Positions 10,030-21,308 of a DNA stretch of 64,000 bases are shown here, in pieces. A model generated the notes under the pieces. That model was not told the origin of the DNA, made no database searches, and saw only the letters and a program-made list of their open reading frames with translations. Every line of letters starts with the position of its first letter. Positions within the stretch are counted from its first letter, which is position 1. The position numbers and the translations under genes are program-made. The stretch covers positions 12,524,001 through 12,588,000 of the forward strand of contig CP053155.1 of assembly GCA_014607495.2 (NCBI GenBank), in the 5' to 3' direction. This stretch comes from Carposina sasakii (Eukaryota; Arthropoda; Insecta; Lepidoptera; Carposinidae).

Positions 10030-10424
10030 CAGTAATCAAACAGTTGATTAATGCTATATCATAGTTTATTCATAGCGATCAAGATTTTATGTTTGTTTGT
10101 ATCAACTTACGTGATAGTATTTAACAAGTAATTTGATAAAAGGTACTATGTTTCATAGCCTTATCGTGTAACTTGATCATTTTAACACATTACTTGTTAG
10201 CTCTTAACAACATCTTGTTTGCGGAATTTTCAATCAAAATATTTGTTAATTGAATCACATCTCTTGATGATTTGAGCCAAGTTACTTTTACTGATCAATA
10301 TCTTGTTATATGAAATCATTTGTACTGTGTTGTTTCGAACGTTTATTTAATTGAATACATCACATTTTTTTAAACAAGTTAAAACTGCCCTTGATTAGAT
10401 TCCATTTTTTTCAGTGTAATTTAT
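10030..10424 (-). repeat. ACTTGTT-rich repeat ending TTTTTTTCAGTGTAAT
   Basis: Inverse-oriented relative of 3626-4201. It has repeated TTACTTGTTA / AACAAGTAATTTGAT words roughly every 30-40 bases and a CACTGAAAAAAA terminus read from the minus strand. Confidence 0.45.
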
Positions 10425-11970
10425 GTAAATCCTACTAATCTACTAGCAGTACGAGTACTAGCCTACACATATTATAACCATTCAGATTTAGTGCATGCGT
10501 TTAGTCTAGTAGAATGCACTCGTGCAAAGGAGCCACTGCGCTAGTCCACTATCATATTTTGCTGGATGAGTGAACTTCATTCGCCCTAATAGGCAAAATT
10601 TGTAACAATGTGGTTATCATAACATGCAATTTTTAAGCCATGCATGGCCCATTTTGATACATATTTTATAAAAAAAAACTGGTCTACATATAGTCAGTCA
10701 ATAAAATCATAAGTCTGCATTGCGATTTTGGGTAATATAAACAGTGGGTAATATAAACATAAAACCATTTAAAGTTCCCAAAAACAGTCAAACTTAGTCT
10801 CTACCTAATCACGAGAACAGATACAATTATTTCCAAAATTGGGACTTTCCAACACACTTTTCTACCTGACTCTCCTATCTTGCGAATTCTTCCTTTTGAC
10901 CCTCGGAATAATATAGATACTTACGTAGATTTTTATATTAGATTATTATAAAATAAATAGCACACGTTTCAATTTCTATATGTACAGCCAATCTAATATT
11001 GCAGCTCAGCAAAAAAAACTGGATTAGAATTTGTAATTATTATGAACAAGAAAAATTCAAAAAAAATAGATACTTACCGTTTAATTTTTGGCTTTGTGGG
11101 ACATAAATAAAACATAACTAAAACAATGTTACCACAATAAACAATAAATTCAAATCTTTTTTGTCAGTAGATAAAGTCAGAAAGAAATATTTATTCAAGA
11201 AATATTTATTTCTTAGAAACTTATCCTGTGCTTTAATTTTAATATATAAGTACATGATATATAGGCAAGAAAATAAATTTAACACTAGATAATGTAAGTA
11301 TCTTTACGTAGCAAAGTAACAGTTTTTTTTTTCAATTCATTCAGCATTTTACGTAGAATAGGTAGACAAATAATGGGAAATAGAGCTCTATCTTTATCCC
11401 AAAGTGATTTTACTGAATGTGTTCTCTTGTAAACCGCTGACTTTGTAAATAAAATATAGGGTGAGCTTTGTAATGTATTTTTTTCCAGTGATATAGGAAA
11501 GGTGTGTTTTTATTACGTTCAAATTACCATTACGTAATATTATGAAAGTAGATGAAGCGAAAGAGATGTGTCAGGACCGTAGCAAGTAGAGATCCGTGAT
11601 CTCTGCCTACCCTTCCGGGAATGAGGCGTGATTTTATGTATGTATCATTAGATATCATATGGAAATACTAGAAATACCTATTATTATGCTACTGTTACTG
11701 CTTAAATCAATATGCTACTTAGGTACTGGAGGCAATACAAACAGAAACACTCGTTTACAAAAAATATACATTTATAAATGTACTAATAAGTACCATAATT
11801 CATCTTTCAAACTCCAAATTGGATGAAAATAAAAGTCTCATTACTTTCAGGACGCTATCTAAGGATACTAGAAATTGTTTTCAATAATCTGGAATGTTAT
11901 TGGCTTCATTTGGATGTTCACAATACCTATGATTATTTTTATAGGTAATACAAAAACTTACCGGGGACAA
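10425..11970. other. Intergenic, no gene seen
   Basis: AT-rich sequence. A short repeat end with a TATG-type tail lies at 11577-11650 (CGGGAATGAGGCGTGATTTT, then TATGTATG). A possible minus-strand donor at about 11070 is not backed by a readable exon. Confidence 0.5.
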
Positions 11971-11986
11971 ATGCAGATTTTATTTA

Positions 11987-12130
11987 TTTTTTATTTATTT
12001 ATTAGGGTAAATACAGTGTATCACACATTTTAATATTCTGTTACCTCTAAACCTGTATAAGTTTGTTGAGGCAATGACATTCGCTTACTCCATTTGTACA
12101 CGACATTTAGTATACTATATACATTATATA
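11987..12130 (-). repeat. Dispersed repeat, inverted copy of 3221-3353
   Basis: Mirror of the block in the intron of the cysteine-rich gene, including TTACTCCATTTGTACACGAC. Confidence 0.7.
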
Positions 12131-12204
12131 GATGCAGCATGATAATTACGATAATATGATGACTACGTGTATAAGCAAAAACCTAGGCTACTGCCTGGAT
12201 TTTT

Positions 12205-12272
12205 GCCTTGTGGCGTGCCCAGGGGGAGGCCTACGTCCAGCAGTGGACTGCAATAGTTTGATGTGATGTAAT
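12205..12272 (+). repeat. RTE-type LINE/SINE 3' end copy
   Basis: GCCTTGTGGCGTGCCC, then GGGGGAGGCC and CAGCAGTGGACTGCAATAG, with a degraded GATGTGATG tail. Confidence 0.75.
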
Positions 12273-12689
12273 AATAAAGCATATGTTACGCACAGGGTGC
12301 TTTTGAAGTATTGTAAATAATCTAATTATTTCACCCCAGTTAAGTTCAAAGTGAACTTATTATCTCATACGAAGTTGCGGTCTCGACTAGTGGCACATGA
12401 AAAGTTCTAAATATTCCTAATAGAAGTTTTATTCGAGCTAAAGTTATTCAGTATTCACATCACACGACGACGGTTTATGGGAGGATAAAATAAAACAACC
12501 AATCCCAATATGTGCATGCAAAGAGCTATTTAAATTTATTCATTGATCCATGTTCCTACATTATGTCAATTTGAATGTTCAATGTTCATGAAATTTGTGA
12601 TTTGTGAGAATATAAGACAATATGCAATGCAACAATGTTCTCCCAAACTTATCCATTCAATTAAGGTTTTAGCGTGCGTATCGCGCGCT

Positions 12690-13383
12690 TTAAATGTATG
12701 GAAAATGCATTGCCTACCCTACATGTTCTGTTGCTAATACCATTACGAAAATGCATTACCTACCCTACATGTTGTGTTGCTAACACCATTACGAAAATGC
12801 ATTACCTACCCTACATGTTGTGTTGCTAATACCATTGCGAAAATGCATCACCTACCCTACATGTTGTATTGCTAATACCATTACGAAAATGCATTACGTA
12901 CCCTACATGTTGTATTGCTAACACCATTACGAAAATGCATTACCTACCCTACATGTTGTGTTGCTAATACCATTACGAAAATACATTACGTACCCTACAT
13001 GTTGTGTTGCTAACACCATTACGAAAATACATTACGTACCCTACATGTTGTGTTGCTAACACCATTACGAAAATACATTACGTACCCTACATGTTGTGTT
13101 GCTAACACCATTACGAAAATACATTACGTACCCTACATGTTGTGTTGCTAATACCATTACGAAAATACATTACGTACCCTACATGTTGTGTTGCTAACAC
13201 CATTACGAAAATACATTACGTACCCTACATGTTGTGTTGCTAACACCATTACGAAAATACATTACGTACCCTACATGTTGTGTTGCTAACACCATTACGA
13301 AAATACATTACGTACCCTACATGTTCTGTTGCTAATACCATTACGAAAATGCATTACCTATCCTACATATTTTGTTGCTAATA
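12690..13383. repeat. 46-bp minisatellite, about 15 units
   Basis: The TTGCTAA anchor recurs at 12731, 12777, 12823 and on to 13329 and 13375, always 46 bp apart. A unit reads roughly CCATTACGAAAATRCATTAC, STACCCTACATGTTGTG, TTGCTAAYA. Outer units carry ATGCATTACCTACCC; the central and right units are homogenised to ATACATTACGTACCC. The first and last units (TTCTG, TTTTG variants) are most diverged. The reading frame at 12543-12737 only enters the first unit and is chance. Confidence 0.95.
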
Positions 13384-13897
13384 TCCTAATGTTTCCATAA
13401 CATGAAAATCAACCTAACCTAATTAACAGATGCTAGGTTTTTAAGCGTTCATCAGAAACAATGTTTGCAACTAACGGCATTCGAACTTAGGACCTAGGTA
13501 TGGCATATCAGGCAGGGTCACCATCACCACCATCGGTGGTCAAAGATAGATATAGTATTTTGTTAATACCTCTCTTTCCCATATTCATCCAGTTTCTTTA
13601 TGACACGAGCCTGTTCCAATAACGAAGTCCCTCGAATTTTCGTGAAACTAAATAATGCAAATGGTAAAGTGTTAATGTTATAAATACACTAGCGCCTGTC
13701 ACAGGACTTCGTGACTGAAACATAATATAGTCGATATAAAGATATACGTACAAATTATAGCAGCGCGTACACAATAAACAGTCGAGCTCATAAACTGTAA
13801 ACATTTGCGCTTTACGACGGAGCTCGAGGATGGGATTAATAAAAGTCGGGCCACGGGTGTTAGGTTTTGCGGGTTCTGCCGTATCATTCCAACTTAA

Positions 13898-15587
13898 GGG
13901 GTTATATCCACTTGCGAGGCAGAAAAAACGCGTTTTTTTGTGAATTTTTTCCAAAGAGGCATTTTATTTTATACATTAATGGAAAAAATGTACTTAAACA
14001 GAATTTAATGTACTTTAACAATCAGCGGTTTATTTAAAAAAATATTGGATCCCCTAGCTCCTGTAGATGATCTGCGGAGAGACCTCCAAAAAAAAGTGCT
14101 TGGCGGTGAGCAAGATATCTCTGGTCCAAATTATCTGAAAACCAAAAACCAAAAATATTTAGTTTTATAATAAATAAATACAGGTAATGATCGAAGGTCT
14201 AGTCAAAATTTTGATTTTTGACAAAATGGCGGCTGTTCAAAAAAAAAATTCAGTTTTTCATGAAAATTTTTCACTTCAAAGTGGCTTAAAAAATCGAAAT
14301 TATTGTCCAAAACCTTATTCCTTCGATCATTAACTGAAATGTCGGGGCACACGGCCGTTGGTTTTAACGTGAAACGTCTATGTTAGCGAATCGCTTTTAA
14401 AGTAAAAGATTGAAATGAAAACAAGATGGACGCTGTTTTAAGTATTTTCATAAAAAAGAACAGGTACGTAATAGAAACATAAAATACATAGCAAATCTTT
14501 ATATATTTATTGTCACTTTCTGGTTATTTTAAATAGCAGCCGCCCACGACTTCGTCCGCGTGAGGGGGCGTTGTACCCGTGCGAAGCCGGGCAGGTTGTT
14601 GTATAGACTGTAGCCTTCCTTGGTAAATGGGCTATCTAACACTGAAAGAATTTTTCAAATCAGACCAGTAGTTCCTGAGATTAGCGCGTTCAAACAAACA
14701 AACAAACAAACTCTTCAGCTTTATAATATTATAGTATAGATATAAATACTGTCCAAATTACACTTATTTTTGTATAAATCAATCGGTTCAAATAAACTTG
14801 ACAAACACACGAAAGAATCACCACGCTATAAAGTCGGAGTCACGAGTTACACTGAATAGAAACAAGCGTGAGCGCCGGTTTTGTACAGTTATCGCAGTAT
14901 CCCTCCCCCGCCGCCCCGCTTGACCCCGACACGAACTCAATGTCATAACAGCGAGCTGACTATATAAGTGAAATATTTACACCACATTTTTGTTTCTAAG
15001 ACCAATAGTTTTTTAATTATTAAGGTACGATGATATAGACCTTTTCGTTACGGTCCAGTTTTTAAACCTGGTACCCGTATGTGTCGGCGCGATTTTAAAG
15101 ACGTTTCACGTCAATATCTGAGTAAGTCGTGTGAAAATTTCAAACCGATCGGTTTAGCGGTTTCGGAGAAATTTTCCTCACCGACTCTGAAAACAGGGTT
15201 TTGAGATAAACGCGTTTAAAGTTTCGGGAACGATTTACACTAAATAATTTTTTTTTTCAACTTACATCGTGTCATCTATTCCAGCACCATAAGAGGAACC
15301 CTCTGCTTCGTCGTTTGCTTCCATTTGTATTATCATCTTAGGGTCCCAAACACAAATATAAGTCGAGAACAAAAGGGTAGAAGCTACCAGAAACAGCTGC
15401 TACTCCGGCTCGTGCTCCGCCTACTTTCGAACGCTCGGAGACGTTCTTACTAATACGCTCATATCTCCGAAACTAATTGTCGGATCGATTTGAAATTTTC
15501 AGAGAATATTCTTGAATATATGTACATTCAAAAAATGAAAAAAAAATCAAAATCGATTTTTTGAAAATCACAAGTGGATATAACCCC
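13898..15587. mobile_element. 1.69-kb TTAA-flanked non-autonomous element (piggyBac-style)
   Basis: Perfect 17-bp inverted repeats GGGGTTATATCCACTTG at 13898-13914 and its complement at 15571-15587, flanked by TTAA at 13894-13897 and 15588-15591. TTAA target duplication is the hallmark of piggyBac elements, although the termini are GGGG rather than the usual CCC start. The inside has no transposase. It is AT-rich with runs of T/A and carries a Helitron-like insert at 14533-14740. Open frames at 13598-13954 overlap its left end and are chance. Confidence 0.75.
14533..14740 (-). mobile_element. Helitron-like short element
   Basis: Read on the minus strand it starts A|TCTATACTATAATATTAT, then AAAGCTGAAGAGTTTG and a (GTTT)n run, a 5' end I associate with lepidopteran Helitrons. 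It ends with CACGCGGACGAAGTCGTGGG and GGCTGCTAT. The terminal CTAG appears changed to CTAT. It is nested in the TTAA element. Confidence 0.5.
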
Positions 15588-15803
15588 TTAATTGAGCGCC
15601 TTATTTGATAACGCTCGACTTTATTTTCGCTAAACTAATTGGTATACCTAGGCTTCTATCTATATGATCTATGATCCCAAAATGAGGTAGCTTAACTGCA
15701 AGATCATAAATGAGAACAGCCATATTTACTGTAGCGGGAACAAATGTAAATTATCAGTGACAATTTGCATACTTATCGCCTGCGAGAATGCCGGAGTTCC
15801 TGA

Positions 15804-15974
15804 GGTTGCGTTTCCACTGAGGCGGAGCGGAGAGGAGCGGTGCATGAATTGACCAATCACAACATGACGTATGCTCTTTCTGAGAGATTGAAGAGATTTC
15901 GAGCATAGTGATTGGTCAATTCATGCACCGCTTAGCACCGTTTCTCTCCGCTCCGCCTCAGTGTAAACGCAGCC
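15804..15974. mobile_element. GC-rich palindromic MITE, 171 bp
   Basis: Arms of about 70 bp: GGTTGCGTTTCCACTGAGGC on the left and the complement of GGCTGCGTTTACACTGAGGC on the right, both continuing GGAGCGGAG and GCATGAATTGACCAATCAC. No clear target duplication. Confidence 0.75.
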
Positions 15975-16494
15975 TTAGCCGACTCTCGTGGGATGAAAAT
16001 GCAGTTGATGTATTTTAGTGTAGTAACAGGACAATTTTATAATGTCACATTTATGCTATTTCTATTTATAAGGCTCCAGATTTCAGCTGTAAACATAAAA
16101 ATTTAAATAAACAACATAAATAGCTTTCCCACAAGTATTTAATATAAGTTGTAACAAAGTTTCTGTTTATTGTTACCAGCATGCATGTTGCGCTTGAAGC
16201 TGAAATACTTCAACTATGAGCTAACTTCCGCGCTTCGTTTGAAAGAACTTTTCATTTGAATAATGGTATAGTCGAACCAATTTATCTGTGCAGTCAGCGA
16301 GTCGACACTGTCGGCTCTATGCTGCCAAATCGAGTGTTATTTCAACGTAGTGCCAGTTTCCTCCACATCATGAATAAGTTGGTAGATCTGTAAGACGGAG
16401 TCTGGCTTCATTACACGTTTTGTTGATTGTTTCATTTGAGCACTTCGTTTATTAGACCAGTTCCTTAGATATAGTTTTACTATATTATGTGAAG

Positions 16495-16622
16495 TCCTTT
16501 CATATAACACGGGAGTCGCTGCTGCCCACCTCCCGGAAACCCTTAATCGCCTCGTACGATACCCACGGGCAGACATGGGGTGGTACGAATTCTACTCTGC
16601 CGGCACCACGCGGCCATTATCC
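16495..16622 (-). repeat. RTE-related SINE 5' part
   Basis: Shares CACCTCCCGGA-ACC-TTAATCGCC, CACGGGCAGA-ATGGGGTGGT and CTACTCTGCCGGCACCACGC with the longer copy at 36335-36600. Non-coding; the frames at 16337-16677 crossing it are chance. Confidence 0.6.
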
Positions 16623-16674
16623 CGGCATCTATGGGGAGTTATCTGTGTGTATATCCTATATTTATACATATACA

Positions 16675-17275
16675 TGAATTTGTTGACGAGTATATTTACC
16701 TGGGACAGGCGGTCAAACTAGGTAAGTCCAACTTTGAGAAGAGGTAACTCGGCGAATCCAACTCGGCTGGGCAGCGTTCGGGAAACTACGAAGCTTATTT
16801 GTGTCCAAGATACCCCAGTCCTTAAAGACAAAGGTATTCAACCAGTGCGTGCTGCCGGTGATGACCTACGGTGCCGAGACGTGGTCTCTAACTATGTGCC
16901 TCATAAAAAAGCTCAGGATCGCACAGCGAGCGATGAAGAGAGCTATGCTTGGGATCTCTCTGCGTGATCCGCAGACGTACAAAGATCACCGACATAGCTC
17001 AACGATCCAGCAAGCTGAAGTGGCAATGGGCAGGGCACATAGCTCGAAGAACTGATGGCCGATGGAGTCGGAAAGTTCTAGAGTGGATGCCACGTATCGG
17101 CAAGCGCAGCGTGGGAAGGCCACCCGCGAGGTGGACGGATGACCTGGCCAAGGTTGCGGGCGTCGGTTGGATGCAGGCTGCTTCCGACCGGTCTGAGTGA
17201 AGGTTGTTGGGGGAGGCCTATGTCCAACAGTGGACTTCTCAGGGCTGTAAATGATGATGATGATGATACATATAC
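16675..17275 (+). mobile_element. RTE-type LINE, 3' end of the reverse transcriptase ORF, frameshifted
   Basis: Broken reading frames give the C-terminus of an RTE-clade endonuclease/reverse transcriptase. In order: VDEYIYLGQAVKLGKSNFEK, then IPQSLKTKVFNQCVLPVMTY, then GAETWSL and AMLGISLRD. A frameshift near 16962 follows, then KLKWQWAGHIARRTDGRWSR and KRSVGRPPARWTDDLAKVAG, ending with stop TGA at 17198-17200. The 3' UTR has GGGGGAGGCCTATGTCCAAC and a (GAT)n tail at 17255-17270. Other frameshifts lie near 16740-16800. It is a 5'-truncated dead insertion. Confidence 0.9.
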
Positions 17276-17279
17276 TATG

Positions 17280-18085
17280 CCACTAATAAACCGCGCATAA
17301 AGTTACTTTTGACGGCAAAAATTCCATATGAATATCTGTCAAATTATTTATTTACCTAAAGAACATACAGCATAGCACATGTAACAGCAGTGTAAAGCTT
17401 ATATAACTATTACAAAGCCCGCAGGACCCCCATATTATTAACCGTTGAATCAAACTTCAATTCACTCATCCATCGAAAATTAACTCTCGTGTCAAAGAAA
17501 GCAAAGTACTGACATCTCTAGACCGAGTGCCCTTAAGGAAAACGAAATATATAAAGCATACAAGCAATTTAAAGTTCTTACTCCTAGAAACAGCGAAAAT
17601 TCTTTGATCCTCTTACAATGGATTGAAATAGCTAAAGTTAGGATGTAGAGCCTACATCGCAGATTTCGAACAGCTTTAAACCGTTTGGTTCATTTGTTTT
17701 TGGATTCTATGAGATTTTAGTTTTAGTCCTAATTTCGTGATTTCATAACGAGATTTGACGGATTTGGACCATGAAAATGATGCCTTACTTTTATCCATAA
17801 CACGTAAATGAAGCTCCGCATTACCCCGGATGAATAATTAAAACTGCAAGAATTTTCCCGCGATTTTCTTTTGAGACACGTTTCGTTTGTTCTACTTATT
17901 TCTCCTTCCATGTAAGTCGCAAGTTAGCTAACAAATCGTCACATGACACTTCACTATATTTTTTATCTTACCCCATATTCTAAAGGTGGCTGCAGTTTCT
18001 CCATCATGAATCGTGATCATGCTGTTCTGACCACCCCATTTTAAGGAACACAGCCGTGTGTATATGAATGAATTATAGTTCATAT
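17280..18085. other. Intergenic, no gene seen
   Basis: No coding or repeat structure recognised, apart from a tail-like block at 18020-18070 (AACACAGCCGTGTGTATATG) shared with 39470-39495. Confidence 0.5.
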
Positions 18086-18088
18086 ATA

Positions 18089-18847
18089 CAGGATGATTTT
18101 TGGTCGTCAACGTTCCCGAAAACTACGGAATCTTCTCATCATCACGATCATTTTTCTCCATGGAGGCATGCCTGGGAAGTGTCTGATTTCCAAAATATTA
18201 GGGTCCAAAGTTGAGTAAATAGACTGCGTTTTTCTGCATAAATGCACATACTGGGTGTAAAAAGACAACTTTGTTCTTTTAATACCTCGTATTTTTTGTA
18301 ACATCACAATCATTTTTTTTATGGAAGCACCTCTGGGAAACCAAGGGTTTCCAAGATATTGAGGTCCAAAATTACATTAATATTATCATTTTTTTTACAT
18401 AAATCCATCTGAAATCGGTTAATAAGCATTTTTTTTTTTCAAAGATACCATGTCCAAATGTTATAAATGTTAGTTTTGTAGGTACATTTGTACTTTGCGC
18501 ATCAAACGAATACATTGCTTGCAATAAAATGACAGTAGTTTTTCATAATTTTTTGTCGTTTCCCAGGGTTGGTTCCATAGAAGAAAAAAGATGGTAACCT
18601 TACAAAGAATACGAGTTATTAAAAAAACATCTTTGTCTTTTTACACCGTGTAGACTCGCGTAGCAAGATTTTATCACGAGAAGTAATTAATATCTGTCTA
18701 TAAATAAAACTAACATAGTAAGTAATTTAAAAAAAAAATCCCAGCATTTTTTTTGGTAAACTTACTTTATTTGATGTATAGAGTTTTGTTTTCATCTAAG
18801 TATAGAGTGCGTACCCTTCGTTAATGGTGGCCACAAAAAACATCCTG
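18089..18847 (+). mobile_element. MITE family C, copy 2, interrupted by another MITE
   Basis: Starts CAGGATGATTTTTGGTCGTC and ends ...GGCCACAAAAAACATCCTG, flanked by TA. It matches copy 1 across both parts, with a 400-bp insertion at 18251-18650. Confidence 0.85.
18251..18650. mobile_element. Nested MITE family D with TA duplication
   Basis: Ends CTGGGTGTAAAAAGAC and GTCTTTTTACACCGTG, with TA at 18249-18250 and 18651-18652. Comparison with the uninterrupted family C copy at 9454 (CACATAGACGCG) shows the empty site, so TA is a true target duplication. Confidence 0.85.
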
Positions 18848-19433
18848 TATATTACATTCGATCGATTATCTCTAAAGCTGTAATATAATAATACCTAAGC
18901 CATAAAAGCTTTACTCTTTGATATCTGAAGTTATCCGTCCACTGGCTGCCGGAACAAACAACACTCCGTGACTAATCTAGCAATTCCGACAATTTGTTTG
19001 GTAAAGACAAGGCAATTTGTTGGCTCTTTGCATTTATTTCCTCTTTGCTCAGCCCTTCACTCAGTAATTAAGCCGGGCAAAGGCTACAAATATAGATATA
19101 AGTAGATGTAGGACTATCTTCCTGTATGGATGTAGGATTATCGTCTTTTTACTGCGTGGTTTTACGAATAATTATTAATTAGGGGAAGGTGGGGTAAGAC
19201 GGGGACTTTAAGGTAATTCATCAATAAAACCTCTATTTTTTTATTGCGCAAATCAGGAACTTTTATTATGTAAACTATCAGTCTTTCTTTCTTTAATTAT
19301 AATCAGTCAAAACAAAAATATAAAAGTCTTCTCATAGAAATATCAACTTTAAAAAAATAACAAAATAAACCGTCTTGCCCCACCTATAGGGCAAGACAGG
19401 GTACCCCCTAGGGTAAGATGGGGTATGACATAT

Positions 19434-21305
19434 TTAATCGTGTTTATCTTCACAAACAGGGCAGATATGGACGGCTTCATCGTCGTTATCTTCCACTCCT
19501 GCACAGCCACAATGTGCCCACTTACCGCAAGTCTGGCATGTGATCCAACCTTCAATAGACTCGGAATATAGACCGTGACAGTACAGACATTCTGTGGTAT
19601 CTTCATCATCTGATGTCTGAGATTCTTCGTCAGCTTTCTTGGTTCTTTTATTTGTTTTTTTCAATTTCTTTTTGTTTGGTTTCTGTTTTTTACTGTTTTG
19701 TCTTTCTTCTAACTCGGCTTTATAAGGTGAAGCAGTGATAATGGCCGCTTTTCCTCTTCTTCTAATTTGTCTTGTCCTTTTTCCTATTCGTGGATAAGGC
19801 TTTAACTGTTTTGGGCTAACCAAATGAAATGCTGCATTATCCAGAGCATCATTTACTATTGTTTGCTGTACTAAAGATGAGGTTTGTGGAGTTGGCTGAG
19901 GTGTTTCTGTGTTCGTTGTAGAATTTGAGGCGGTGCAGGTGGCAGTTTGGTTATCATGAGCTGACGATATTACTGATGGTATGACTGTCGGTGTTGGTTG
20001 TGATGTTGCTGCTATCGATGGTGTCCAAGATATATCAGCAACGGGTTCTATTTCAGCGTCCAATATGATATCGGTGGCCTCTGCAGCAATAAAGTCGTCT
20101 TCAGTAAAAATGTGTGCATTGTAAGGCGAAATCCCACATGCTTTAAATGCATTTATTGCAGTTGGCATTGTTGCTGCTCGAATGAATGCTTGCCCGAAGA
20201 GTTCAGCTACTTGAAATTGGGTTACTACTTTCCCAGGATTTGACCTTAACCATGCTGTTATGGCCTGATCATAAAAGATACTCAACGGTCGCATAAAACC
20301 AACATCTGCTGGTTGAAGTTTGTGCGTGGTGTGCGGTGGGAAGCATATTATTGTCACACCATGTTCACGTGCTTCATCGATTAGCTGCAAATTTTGGGTG
20401 TGAGAGGCATGACCATCTAAAATAAGCATGACTGGGTTGGTTTTAGAAGCGTTGGTGAGTTTAATGAACTTCTGAAACCATCTTAAGAAAATTTCGGCAG
20501 TAATCCACCCAGAATCTGAACATTCAGCCCATGAGTTTGGTAGAGCCCCATTGAGCAATTCGGACTTCATACGTTTTCTGGGATAAATAAACATAGGTGG
20601 AATGTATGTCCCTGAAGCGTTGAAACAAATTTCAATAGTTATAGTTGTGCCTCGTTCGGCCGACGTCAAAGCTCCCACTTGCTTTTTACCAGTTGCAGCG
20701 ATCACTATGGACCGCGATTTTGGCACAACCGAAACTCCTGTCTCGTCACAGTTATAAATCCTGTCCGGAGTAAAAGGTATATCATCAAGTGATTTGCCTA
20801 GCAGTTCGAAAAATTTACCAACAGACACTTTATTAAACCCAGCAGCACGAGCCGCTGATGTATTTTCCGGCTTTCGCAAACTCAAGTCGGGATGGCGGTT
20901 GAGAAATCCACGCAGCCAGTCCTTGCCAGCTTTTTCCTTGAAATGATCGAATTTATGCTGTTTGTTGTTACGAACTGCTAATTCATAGGCTAATTTCTGC
21001 AATTCAGAAGTTGACAAACCAAATAACCTTCCTTCCATTTCCTTTAAATAAGTTACAAGTTCTTGTTCTTCTTCTGCGGAAAAAACAGTGGAAATTGGAC
21101 CCAAGGGAACTTTGACATTTTGTATACTATTCTTATTTTTTCTTGCTTGATTAACTTTGCGCTCGAGAGTCGTTTGTGGTACATTATAAGTCTTACTAGC
21201 TAATTTATAACCCTTTTTTCCCTCTAAAACCTCTTGAATAGCTAACTTCATTTGATTTTCACTCCACCCTCCTCTGTTAGTTTTTCTTTGGTAATTTCGG
21301 ACCAT
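19434..21305 (-). CDS. Pogo-like DDE transposase with C-terminal PHD finger, 623 residues
   Basis: It would cut the element out of and into TA sites in the nucleus. Residues about 14-53 form a psq-type helix-turn-helix (KLASKTYNVPQTTLERKV). Residues about 75-145 fit a CENP-B-like second DNA-binding domain (DWLRGFLNRHPDLSLRKPE). The DDE_1 catalytic core has D187 (IYNCDETG), D297 (LILDGHASH) and D334 (HKLQPADVGF), i.e. DD36D. A Ser/Thr/Pro-rich linker (about 425-480) and a Lys/Arg-rich nuclear-localisation-like stretch (about 505-557) follow. Residues 573-618 form a C4HC3 PHD finger (C573, C576, C590, C593, H598, C601, C615, C618). There are no stops or frameshifts. The ATG at 21305 follows a plausible 5' UTR intron (donor GTAAGT at 21648-21643, acceptor TTTTTTATAG ending 21309). 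It may be, or recently have been, active. Confidence 0.95.
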   Translation of the reverse strand: MVRNYQRKTNRGGWSENQMKLAIQEVLEGKKGYKLASKTYNVPQTTLERKVNQARKNKNSIQNVKVPLGPISTVFSAEEEQELVTYLKEMEGRLFGLSTSELQKLAYELAVRNNKQHKFDHFKEKAGKDWLRGFLNRHPDLSLRKPENTSAARAAGFNKVSVGKFFELLGKSLDDIPFTPDRIYNCDETGVSVVPKSRSIVIAATGKKQVGALTSAERGTTITIEICFNASGTYIPPMFIYPRKRMKSELLNGALPNSWAECSDSGWITAEIFLRWFQKFIKLTNASKTNPVMLILDGHASHTQNLQLIDEAREHGVTIICFPPHTTHKLQPADVGFMRPLSIFYDQAITAWLRSNPGKVVTQFQVAELFGQAFIRAATMPTAINAFKACGISPYNAHIFTEDDFIAAEATDIILDAEIEPVADISWTPSIAATSQPTPTVIPSVISSAHDNQTATCTASNSTTNTETPQPTPQTSSLVQQTIVNDALDNAAFHLVSPKQLKPYPRIGKRTRQIRRRGKAAIITASPYKAELEERQNSKKQKPNKKKLKKTNKRTKKADEESQTSDDEDTTECLYCHGLYSESIEGWITCQTCGKWAHCGCAGVEDNDDEAVHICPVCEDKHD

Positions 21306-21308
21306 AAT

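Noticed and set aside
12690..13383. CRISPR-like regular repeat array
   Set aside because: Units are directly adjacent 46-bp tandem copies without unique spacers, in a eukaryotic genome; it is a minisatellite.
13598..13954. Minus-strand 118-codon frame
   Set aside because: Crosses the left end of the TTAA-flanked element; no domain, and the frame is created by the insertion.
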